From: Ruegeria discodermiae
GTDB lineage: Bacteria > Pseudomonadota > Alphaproteobacteria > Rhodobacterales > Rhodobacteraceae
Assembly: GCF_030758345.1 (NCBI RefSeq)
Contig: NZ_JAVAMO010000013.1
Coordinates: 62,001 to 126,000, forward strand
DNA: 64,000 nt
Direction of reading: 5' to 3'
Position numbers and translations under genes: made by a program
The notes under the pieces: generated by a model
What the model was told of the DNA's origin: nothing
The model's input: only the letters and a program-made list of their open reading frames with translations
Database searches by the model: none
In this document: positions 17,411-24,685 of the stretch, in pieces
Layout: the number at the start of each line of letters is the position of its first letter
Numbering within the stretch: the first letter of the stretch is position 1

Positions 17411-19021
17411 TTACTCCTTGCCTACGGCGCGACGGATCGCGCTGCGGATCAGATTGTCGTCATAGCTGGGGCGCCGCGCCGCAACATATTGATCCGGCCG
17501 GATCAGATAGACCGCGCTGTCATTGCCGCCCAGATACCGCGCTTTTAGCTGCATGCTGGGATCATCCTTGAAGGACAGCGCCAGCCGGTTCACCGTGATC
17601 CCGTCTTCCTCGATCACATCCGGCGCATCCGCGTCGATGGTCAGCAGGGTGAACCCGTCGCCAAGTTTCGAAAGCAAAAACGCATCACCCAGCGGTGCAT
17701 CGGGGCAGGGGGCACCGGGACGAGACCGCGCCGGGCCATCCAGCGCATCTGCCGAATTCAGCGGCGAGCCCTCATAGACCGTGGGCGTCGATAGGCGGCC
17801 CGAATTCACCAGCGGTCGCGCGAAATCGTAATGCTCGCTCAAATCCAGAACCGCGTCGCGGAACAGTCGCGAAGTCTCGGATTTCGGGGTGATGAAATCG
17901 GTCGACCGGGTAGAGTTCACGATGTTCTCATCCGCGCCCTGCATCCTCTCGCTGTTATAGCTGTCCAGCAGGCTCTCGGGCGCTGAGCCATCGATCACCA
18001 GCTTCAGCTTCCAGCCCAGGTTGTCGGTGTCCTGAATGCCTGAATTCGCCCCGCGCGCGCCAAAGGGCGATACCTGATGCGCGCTGTCCCCGGCAAAGAT
18101 CACCCGGCGGTGGCGGAACTGCTCCATCCGGCGGCACTGGAACGTATAGATGCTGACCCATTCCAGCTCGAATTTCACATCCTCGCCCAGCATTGCCTTG
18201 AGCCGGGGGATGACATTCTCGGGCCGCTTCTCGCGTTCCTTGTCGATGTCCCAGCCCAGTTGCAGATCAATACGCCAGACATTGTCGGGCTGCTGGTGCA
18301 GCAACGCCGATTGACCCTTGTTGAAGGGGGGATCGAACCAGAACCAGCGCTCGGTCGGGAAATCCGCATCCATCACCACATCGGCGATCAGGAAGTTGTC
18401 CTCGAACACACGGCCCACGAAATCAATGCCCAGCATGGCACGGGTTGAGGAGGCCGCCCCGTCGCAGGCGATCAGCCAATCGGCCTCGATATTGTAGGAG
18501 CCTTCGGGCGTGTCGACCTCAAGCGTCACATGTTCGGGATGGGTGCCGATGGCCGAGACCTTGTTGCGGCCCCGGATCTCGATCTTGGCGCCTTCACCCT
18601 GCAGCGCGCGAATGCGTTCGACCAGATATTCCTCGACATAATATTGCTGCAGGTTGATGAACGCGGGGTATTCATGGCCCTCTTCGGGCTGCAAGTTGAA
18701 TTCATAGACCTTTCGATCATCGAAAAAGACTTTGCCCCGGTTCCACAGCACACCCTTGTCGACCATGGGCCTGCCGCAGCCGAGCCTATCGGCAATCTCA
18801 AGCGTGCGTTTGGAAAAACAGATGGCGCGCGAGCCAAAGCTGACCTTGTCATTGTCGTCCAGCACAACAACCTCAACCCCCTGCTGCGCCAGGTCAATCG
18901 CGGCGGCAAGGCCAACAGGACCCGCGCCGATCACCACCACCTGATGCCGGACCGGAGCAGGTGTTCCCTGATCGGGGCTGTGCTCATAGGCATAAAGCGG
19001 CGTTTCAAAGATCTTGTTCAT
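17411..19021 (-). CDS. FAD-dependent aromatic hydroxylase (MhpA/MhaA type)
   Basis: The protein has 536 residues. The FAD-binding motif VVVIGAGPVGLAAAIDL is at about 28-44. The DG motif is in WLIACDGAASSTRAMLG, and the GD motif is in FAGDSAHQVSPFGARGANSG. These define the class A flavin monooxygenases that hydroxylate phenolic acids with NAD(P)H and O2. In a homogentisate operon the likely reaction is ring hydroxylation to homogentisate, for example of 3-hydroxyphenylacetate; it could also hydroxylate another phenolic acid feeding the pathway. The ATG at 19021 follows GGGGAGGAGACCC. Confidence 0.85.
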   Translation of the reverse strand: MNKIFETPLYAYEHSPDQGTPAPVRHQVVVIGAGPVGLAAAIDLAQQGVEVVVLDDNDKVSFGSRAICFSKRTLEIADRLGCGRPMVDKGVLWNRGKVFFDDRKVYEFNLQPEEGHEYPAFINLQQYYVEEYLVERIRALQGEGAKIEIRGRNKVSAIGTHPEHVTLEVDTPEGSYNIEADWLIACDGAASSTRAMLGIDFVGRVFEDNFLIADVVMDADFPTERWFWFDPPFNKGQSALLHQQPDNVWRIDLQLGWDIDKEREKRPENVIPRLKAMLGEDVKFELEWVSIYTFQCRRMEQFRHRRVIFAGDSAHQVSPFGARGANSGIQDTDNLGWKLKLVIDGSAPESLLDSYNSERMQGADENIVNSTRSTDFITPKSETSRLFRDAVLDLSEHYDFARPLVNSGRLSTPTVYEGSPLNSADALDGPARSRPGAPCPDAPLGDAFLLSKLGDGFTLLTIDADAPDVIEEDGITVNRLALSFKDDPSMQLKARYLGGNDSAVYLIRPDQYVAARRPSYDDNLIRSAIRRAVGKE

Positions 19022-19070
19022 GGGTCTCCTCCCCATTGAAGCGGTTTCTCAGAAGCTTGGCACCGATTCC

Positions 19071-19084
19071 CGTTTGCCAAAACG
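19071..19084. promoter_or_regulatory. Small dyad upstream of the hydroxylase gene
   Basis: CGTTT (19071-19075), 4 bp, then AAACG (19080-19084) form a perfect short dyad in the 110-bp gap between the MBL gene and the hydroxylase gene. It may be an internal operator or chance. Confidence 0.25.
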
Positions 19085-19131
19085 ATCTGGATCAAGGTCT
19101 TTTGCGATTTTGTCCGTGATGCTGAGCAGTC

Positions 19132-20082
19132 TCAGCCCTGTAGCGCCTCCCACATGTCCAGATCGCGCTGGGCGGTCCAGATGCGCGGCGTGTCGACGCC
19201 GCGCGCCTCGTCATAGGCGCGCGCGACATTGAAGGGCAGGCAATGCTCGTAGATCGCATAGTCTTTGAACTTCGGGTCGCACTCGGCGCGCACGGCGTCC
19301 CAAGCCTCTTTCAGCGTGCCGTTTCGCGCCGCAACCCTTGCGGCGGGGCGATAGGTGCTTGCGACGAAATCGCGGGTGTTCTCGATGGCGGCATTCACCA
19401 TGTCTTTACCAACAAGCGCGTCCCCGCGCCCGGGTGCGATGGCGTCCACATCAAACCATTTGATCGCATCCAGCGTGTCGCCCCAATCGCCGAAATGCCC
19501 ATCGCCGCAATAGCAAGCCGAGTGATATTCGACGATATCGCCGGTGAACATCACGTTCTGATCCGGCACGTGGATAACGATATCGCCCGCCGTATGGGCA
19601 CGCCCCAGATGCATCAGATCGATCCGGCGATTGCCTAGATAGACGGTCATTGTGTCACTGAAGGTTGTGGTCGGCCAAGTCAGGCCCTGAATGCTCTCAT
19701 GCCCCTCGAACAGACGTGGGAAGCGTTGAAACTCGCTGTCCCAATCCTCCTGCCCGCGTTCCACGACCATGGCACGGGCCATATCCGACATCAGGATCTG
19801 TTGTGCCCCGAAGGCACTGGCTCCCAGCACACGCACGGCGTGGTAATGGGTCAGCGCAACATGGGTGATGGGTTTGTCGGTTACGCCGCGCACGCAGTCG
19901 ATCACCTTCTGCGCCAGACGCGGGGTGGCCTGCGCCTCGACGATCATCACGCTGTCATCCCCGATGATGACACCCGAGTTCGGATCACCCTCGGCGGTGA
20001 AGGCATAGAGGCCCTCGCCCACCTCGGTGAAGGAAATCTCTTTCTCGGTCATGTCCCCCTGGGACGCAAATGCCTTGGCCAT
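19132..20082 (-). CDS. MBL-fold metallo-hydrolase of the homogentisate operon
   Basis: The 316-residue metallo-beta-lactamase fold protein has the usual N-terminal GVIIGDDSVMIVEAQ and the later motifs GRAHTAGD (His163, Asp167) and MFTGD (Asp182). The main zinc motif, normally HxHxDH, reads THYHAVR (His79, His81, then Val83-Arg84). The Asp and His of the second half are thus replaced, which would remove most of metal site 2. The gene lies 4 bp after fahA in the operon. A role in hydrolysing a pathway lactone or thioester is possible, but no reaction is established. Confidence 0.8.
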   Translation of the reverse strand: MAKAFASQGDMTEKEISFTEVGEGLYAFTAEGDPNSGVIIGDDSVMIVEAQATPRLAQKVIDCVRGVTDKPITHVALTHYHAVRVLGASAFGAQQILMSDMARAMVVERGQEDWDSEFQRFPRLFEGHESIQGLTWPTTTFSDTMTVYLGNRRIDLMHLGRAHTAGDIVIHVPDQNVMFTGDIVEYHSACYCGDGHFGDWGDTLDAIKWFDVDAIAPGRGDALVGKDMVNAAIENTRDFVASTYRPAARVAARNGTLKEAWDAVRAECDPKFKDYAIYEHCLPFNVARAYDEARGVDTPRIWTAQRDLDMWEALQG

Positions 20083-20086
20083 GGTG

Positions 20087-21349
20087 TTATCCTTCCCTTT
20101 GGTAGGGGTTTTCGAGTGCTGGCAGGACCGTCCCGACGCAGTCTCCGAACCCGATCACATACCCGTCACCCTGTGCCGCGCCTTTCAATGTCAGCGTGTC
20201 GCCATCTTCGATAAAGCTGCGGGTCTCGCCACTCTCCAGCGTCAACGGCTCCTTGCCGCCCCAGCTCAGTTCCAGCAGCGAGCCGCGCTCGGGCTTGGTC
20301 GGGCCGGAGATCGTGCCAGAGCCGAGCAGGTCACCGGCATGCATCGGGCAGCCCGAAGTGGTGTGATGGGCCAGTTGCTGAGCGGCGGAATAGTACATCT
20401 CGGAATAGTTGGTGCGCGCGATGGTGCTGGCGGGTTGGCCTTCCGGGGCCATCGTCACCTCAAGCTCAATATCATAGAGCATGGGACCGCAATCTTTCAG
20501 GTGATCTAGCAATTCGACCTCACGCGCAGGCGTGTTGCAGCGGAACGGCTCCAACGCCGCTTTGGTCACGATCCAAGGCGAGATCGAGGTGGCGGTTGCC
20601 TTGGCCTGGAACGGCCCCAGTGGCTGGTATTCCCACGCCTGAATGTCGCGCGCCGACCAGTCGTTCAGCAGCACATAGCCAAAGATGTTATCATCGGCCT
20701 CCTGCACCGAGATCGGCCCGTCCGAGGGCGTGCCGACAATCGCGCCCATCTCAAGCTCGATGTCAAATCGCGCGCAGGGCGCGAACCGGGGCTGGCTGTC
20801 ATTCGGTCCCTTGAGCTGACCCCAGGGGCGGCGGATATCCGTTCCCGAGACGACGACCGAGGAGGCGCGGCCATTATAGCCGATGGGGATATGCAACCAG
20901 TTTGGCGGCAAGGCGTTTTCCGCGCCGCGAAACATAGTACCCACATTGGTCGCATGATGGCGACCGGCGTAGAAATCGGTGTATTCGCTGACGGCGAAGG
21001 GCATGTGCAGTTGCGCCGCCGCCATTGGGGCCAGAAAGGGCTCAACCGAGTCGCGCTCTGCCGCGCCCTCAGCCAGCAGGGCGATCAGACGTTCGCGCAG
21101 TGCGGCCCAGACGGCGGGGCCTTCTTCCATCAGCGGGTTCCAGAATGGCATATCGAAGAGCGCATAATCGGCCAGCGTGATCAGGCCGCTTTCCTCGGCT
21201 GCCGTCACATCAAGGATCATGTCGCCGATGGCAACGCCACAGCGGGGCGTCTCAACCCCGATGGAAAACACCCCATAGGGCAGGTTGTTCAGGGGAAAAG
21301 GGTTGCCAGCGGTGTTGGCCGAAGCGACCCAGGATGTCATCAGGGGCAT
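20087..21349 (-). CDS. fahA: Fumarylacetoacetase
   Basis: The 420-residue protein has the N-terminal block NNLPYGVFSIGVETPRCGVA and the catalytic and metal signatures YTDFYAGRHHATNVGTMF, RPWGQLKGPN and FDIELEMGAIVG. NDWSARDIQAWEYQPLGPF is followed by the C-terminal GDLLGSGTISGP. It hydrolyses fumarylacetoacetate to fumarate and acetoacetate, the final step after HmgA and MaiA. The ATG at 21349 was chosen for the upstream GGAG and because it starts the conserved domain; upstream in-frame codons are unconserved. Confidence 0.95.
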   Translation of the reverse strand: MPLMTSWVASANTAGNPFPLNNLPYGVFSIGVETPRCGVAIGDMILDVTAAEESGLITLADYALFDMPFWNPLMEEGPAVWAALRERLIALLAEGAAERDSVEPFLAPMAAAQLHMPFAVSEYTDFYAGRHHATNVGTMFRGAENALPPNWLHIPIGYNGRASSVVVSGTDIRRPWGQLKGPNDSQPRFAPCARFDIELEMGAIVGTPSDGPISVQEADDNIFGYVLLNDWSARDIQAWEYQPLGPFQAKATATSISPWIVTKAALEPFRCNTPAREVELLDHLKDCGPMLYDIELEVTMAPEGQPASTIARTNYSEMYYSAAQQLAHHTTSGCPMHAGDLLGSGTISGPTKPERGSLLELSWGGKEPLTLESGETRSFIEDGDTLTLKGAAQGDGYVIGFGDCVGTVLPALENPYQREG

Positions 21350-21428
21350 TCTGTCTCCAAGCGTTTCAGTTGCGCCACCCAAGATTTTTCCAAAAAATCT
21401 TGGCAAGAAAATTTGAATTTTCTTGCGC

Positions 21429-22790
21429 CTATTTCTTGCCGGGTGTTCCGTCGAATTTCTTTTCGATATCGGCCCAGCAGTCAATGTAGTCATCCTGCAA
21501 CGGTGCCTCATTGGCCGCAAATGCTGTCAGGTGCTGCGGGAAGCGGGTTTCGAACATGAAGGACATCGTGTTGTCGAGCTTGTCGGGTCCCAGATTGGCA
21601 TTGGAGGCCTTGTCAAAGGCCTCGCGGTCCGGGCCATGGGGCAGCATCATGTTGTGCAGGCTGGTGCCGCCGGGAACGAAGCCCTGCGGTTTGGCGTCAT
21701 ACTGGCCATAGATATTGCCCATCAGCTCGGACATGATGTTCTTGTGATACCAGGGCGGGCGGAACGTATCCTCCATCACCATCCAGCGCTCGCGGAACAG
21801 CACGAAATCAATATTGGCCGTGCCCGGCACGCCCGACGGCGCGGTCAGCACGGTGAAGATCGACGGGTCGGGATGGTCGAACAGGATTGCTCCGATCGGG
21901 CAATAGTTGCGCAGGTCGTATTTCACCGGCGCGTAATTGCCATGCCAGGCGACCACATCCAGCGGACTGTGTCCGATCCTGGTCTCGTGGAACTGGCCGC
22001 ACCATTTGATCGTGACCGTTGAGGGCACCTCGCGATCTTCAAAAGCAGCAATCGGGGTCTTGAAGTCGCGCCGGTTGGCCATGCAATTGGCCCCGATCGG
22101 GCCACGACCCGGCAGTTCGAATTTCTGACCGTAATTCTCGCAGACAAAGCCGCGTGCCGGACCTTCCAGCACTTCGACTCGGTAAAGCAATCCGCGCGGG
22201 ATGATAGCGATTTCCTTGGGCTCCAGATCGATGATCCCAAGCTCGGTGCAAAAGCGCAGGCGGCCTTCCTGCGGGACGATCAGCAGCTCGCTGTCGGCGG
22301 AAAAGAAATAGCTGTCCACCATCGACTCGGTAACCAGATAGATGTGGCAAGCCATGCCGACTTGTGTGTTGACGTCGCCAGCCGTGGTCATGGTGCGCAT
22401 CCCGGTCAGCCAGGTCAGGCCCTCATCGGTATGGGGCACCGGGTCCCAGCGGTACTGGCCCAGCGAGATCACGTCATCCAGAACATGTGGCGCGGATTTC
22501 CAATAGGGCAGGTCGATCTTTTCGTAACGGTGCGAATGTTTCACCGACGGGCGGATGCGATAGCACCATGTTCGCTCGTTCTGATGGCTGGGCGCGGTGA
22601 AGGCGGTGCCGCTGAGCTGTTCGCCATAAAGACCATAGTTACATTTTTGCGGGCTGTTCATGCCCTGCGGCAGCGCGCCGGGCAGCGCTTCGGTCTCAAA
22701 GTCGTTGCCGAAGCCGGGCATATACCCCTCGGTTGTGCCTGTCGGGCTGTCAGCCTGGGTGAATTGGTGCGGCGCGCTTGGACGATTCAT
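21429..22790 (-). CDS. hmgA: Homogentisate 1,2-dioxygenase
   Basis: The 453-residue protein contains [34 protein letters not shown] and the C-terminal iron region ([18 protein letters not shown], then [15 protein letters not shown]). These are the conserved parts of the non-haem Fe(II) enzyme that opens homogentisate to maleylacetoacetate. The ATG at 22790 follows AGGAGAGGTC. It is the first gene of the catabolic operon (hmgA, fahA, MBL, hydroxylase, DUF2783, maiA) and is divergent from a MarR regulator, with a dyad operator between them. Confidence 0.96.
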   Translation of the reverse strand: MNRPSAPHQFTQADSPTGTTEGYMPGFGNDFETEALPGALPQGMNSPQKCNYGLYGEQLSGTAFTAPSHQNERTWCYRIRPSVKHSHRYEKIDLPYWKSAPHVLDDVISLGQYRWDPVPHTDEGLTWLTGMRTMTTAGDVNTQVGMACHIYLVTESMVDSYFFSADSELLIVPQEGRLRFCTELGIIDLEPKEIAIIPRGLLYRVEVLEGPARGFVCENYGQKFELPGRGPIGANCMANRRDFKTPIAAFEDREVPSTVTIKWCGQFHETRIGHSPLDVVAWHGNYAPVKYDLRNYCPIGAILFDHPDPSIFTVLTAPSGVPGTANIDFVLFRERWMVMEDTFRPPWYHKNIMSELMGNIYGQYDAKPQGFVPGGTSLHNMMLPHGPDREAFDKASNANLGPDKLDNTMSFMFETRFPQHLTAFAANEAPLQDDYIDCWADIEKKFDGTPGKK

Positions 22791-22821
22791 GACCTCTCCT
22801 CCGGTTGCTGCTTGTGGAATA

Positions 22822-22841
22822 TTAGTTGTTTTTGTAACTAA
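22822..22841. promoter_or_regulatory. MarR-type operator between hmgA and its regulator
   Basis: TTAGTT (22822-22827) and AACTAA (22836-22841) form a perfect dyad with an 8-bp spacer in the 71-bp divergent gap. A TAATAT -10-like hexamer on the minus strand (22819-22824) overlaps the left arm, consistent with repression of hmgA. Confidence 0.6.
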
Positions 22842-22861
22842 CAAGGCAAGGAGGCGCGAAA

Positions 22862-23302
22862 ATGACAAAAAATGATGCGTTCGATCTGCAGAATTTCCTG
22901 CCCTATCTGCTCAATCAGGCGGCCGAGCAGAGCTCTTTGGAGTTTCAGCGCATCTATAAGGACCGCTACGGGTTGCTGCGTACGGAATGGCGGGTGCTGT
23001 TTCATCTGGGCATGTATGGCGACATGACCGCCAAGGAGATCGGCGCGCGCGCCCTGACGCATAAGACCAAGATCAGCCGCGCGGTTTCGCGGCTAGCGCA
23101 GCGACGCTATATCACCCGAACCCGCAGCGAAAACGACCGCCGTGCCGAGCTTTTGGCACTGACGCCAGCCGGGCAGGGGGTCTATCAGGAATTGCGCGGA
23201 ATCGCCGAGGATTATGATGCCCGGCTCGAGCGCCGGTTTTCGCGCGGCGAGGGCGCGTTGCTGCGAATGATGTTGCGGCGTCTCGCCGGGCTCGATGATT
23301 GA
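22862..23302 (+). CDS. MarR-family regulator of homogentisate genes
   Basis: The 146-residue winged-helix protein has the MarR recognition region [20 protein letters not shown]. The wing follows ([20 protein letters not shown]). It is divergent from hmgA and probably represses the operon until homogentisate or an upstream aromatic acid appears. The gap contains the dyad TTAGTT-N8-AACTAA. The ATG at 22862 follows AAGGAGGCGCG, a strong ribosome site. A dedicated MarR or IclR repressor is the usual control for this pathway. Confidence 0.88.
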   Translation: MTKNDAFDLQNFLPYLLNQAAEQSSLEFQRIYKDRYGLLRTEWRVLFHLGMYGDMTAKEIGARALTHKTKISRAVSRLAQRRYITRTRSENDRRAELLALTPAGQGVYQELRGIAEDYDARLERRFSRGEGALLRMMLRRLAGLDD

Positions 23303-23368
23303 TCTGGCAATATGCGTCCTGCGTGCTCATGTAGCATGCTGCATGCGCCGCCGTACCGGAGACCTCCT

Positions 23369-24616
23369 TTGCCCCTGACATCCCCCACTGAACAAAGCGC
23401 GGATCATCGCCAGGCCACCTTGAGCTCGTGGTTGTTGCAGAGGGGCCAGGTCGGAGAAGAGCAGCAGCAACTGCTGGAAGGGTATTGCCGCCTGCTGCTC
23501 GAATTGGGTGTCCCGTTTTTGCGGCTGCACGTGGCGCAAAGTGCGTTTCACCCAAAATATGGCGGCATCGGCTTTGATTGGCTGCGCGACGAAGGAATGT
23601 CGCGCGAGACCTACGAGCACGATCCATCACCGGGCGACGACTGGTTGAACAGTCCGCTCTACTACCTTTTATCTTCGGGCGAAGGTGAGATACGCGAACG
23701 GATACCGCGAGGTGATACTCCGGCGCGTTTCCCGATATTGGAGGAGTTGAGGGCGCTGGGTGCGACCGACTACTTCGCCGTGGCCGTGCATCTGGAGGAA
23801 CATATTCCGGGTCAGCCTGTCGATCCGGAAAACGTGCCCGAAGGTCTGTTGATCTCTTGGGCGAGCGACGCAACCGACGGGTTTTCGGATATCGATATCG
23901 ACCTGATCCGCTCGGGACTCCCCGCATTGGCGCTGGCGTTGAAATCCGCCGCGAACCGACGGATCGCCGAGAACCTGATGCAAGTCTATCTGGGGCGGGA
24001 CGCAGGCCAACGCGTGCTGTCGGGCGAGATTCAGCGCGGCTCACTGCAGAAGATCGACGCGGTTCTGCTCTATTTCGACCTGCAGGGGTTCACCAAACTG
24101 TCCGAACAGGTGCCGGGCGGTGATCTGATTGCGTTGCTAAACGCCTATTTCGGCGTGGCTGTGCGTTGCGTTCACGACGCGGAAGGCTCGATCCTGAAAT
24201 TCATGGGCGATGGCATGATGGCAATGTTCAACCTGGACACGGCGGCGGCATCGGCAAGCGCCGGTCTTGACGCGGTGGCCGCGCTGCGCCGGGAACTCGC
24301 CCTGTTAGACGCGCGCCGCACCGCGCAGGGTCTGACCACAACCGGAACCACCTGCGCGCTGCATTCGGGAGAAATCCTCTATGGCAATATCGGGGCCGAG
24401 AACCGTCTGGATTTCACCGTGATCGGACCGGCCGTCAACCTCACCGCGCGGCTGTCCGGCATGCATCGTGCTGTGGGGCAGGACGTGATCGTGTCCGATG
24501 TGGTCCGGCGCGCTGCAGGGCAGACCGAGCATGATTTGATCAGCCTGGGCCGCTATATGCTGCGCGGGGTCTCCGAGCCGCAGGAACTGTTCACCATCTA
24601 CGACCGGGACGGCTGA
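23369..24616 (+). CDS. Class III adenylate/guanylate cyclase
   Basis: The protein has about 415 residues. Its C-terminal half is a class III cyclase domain: LLYFDLQGFTKLSEQ (first metal Asp), ILKFMGDGMMAMF (second metal Asp and the purine-reading Lys), then GNIGAENRLDFTVIGPAVNL and TARL. All needed metal residues are present. The N-terminal ~190 residues are a soluble alpha/beta sensor-like region without membrane helices. I chose TTG 23369 because GGAG lies upstream; ATG 23312 is in frame but has no ribosome site. The cyclic nucleotide product cannot be read with certainty. Confidence 0.85.
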   Translation: MPLTSPTEQSADHRQATLSSWLLQRGQVGEEQQQLLEGYCRLLLELGVPFLRLHVAQSAFHPKYGGIGFDWLRDEGMSRETYEHDPSPGDDWLNSPLYYLLSSGEGEIRERIPRGDTPARFPILEELRALGATDYFAVAVHLEEHIPGQPVDPENVPEGLLISWASDATDGFSDIDIDLIRSGLPALALALKSAANRRIAENLMQVYLGRDAGQRVLSGEIQRGSLQKIDAVLLYFDLQGFTKLSEQVPGGDLIALLNAYFGVAVRCVHDAEGSILKFMGDGMMAMFNLDTAAASASAGLDAVAALRRELALLDARRTAQGLTTTGTTCALHSGEILYGNIGAENRLDFTVIGPAVNLTARLSGMHRAVGQDVIVSDVVRRAAGQTEHDLISLGRYMLRGVSEPQELFTIYDRDG

Positions 24617-24685
24617 ACGGGCCAATCTTCTTTAGGGCCGAGACTTCGGTAAAGCTGTCGTTTCGATCAAGTTGGTTGTTCAGAC

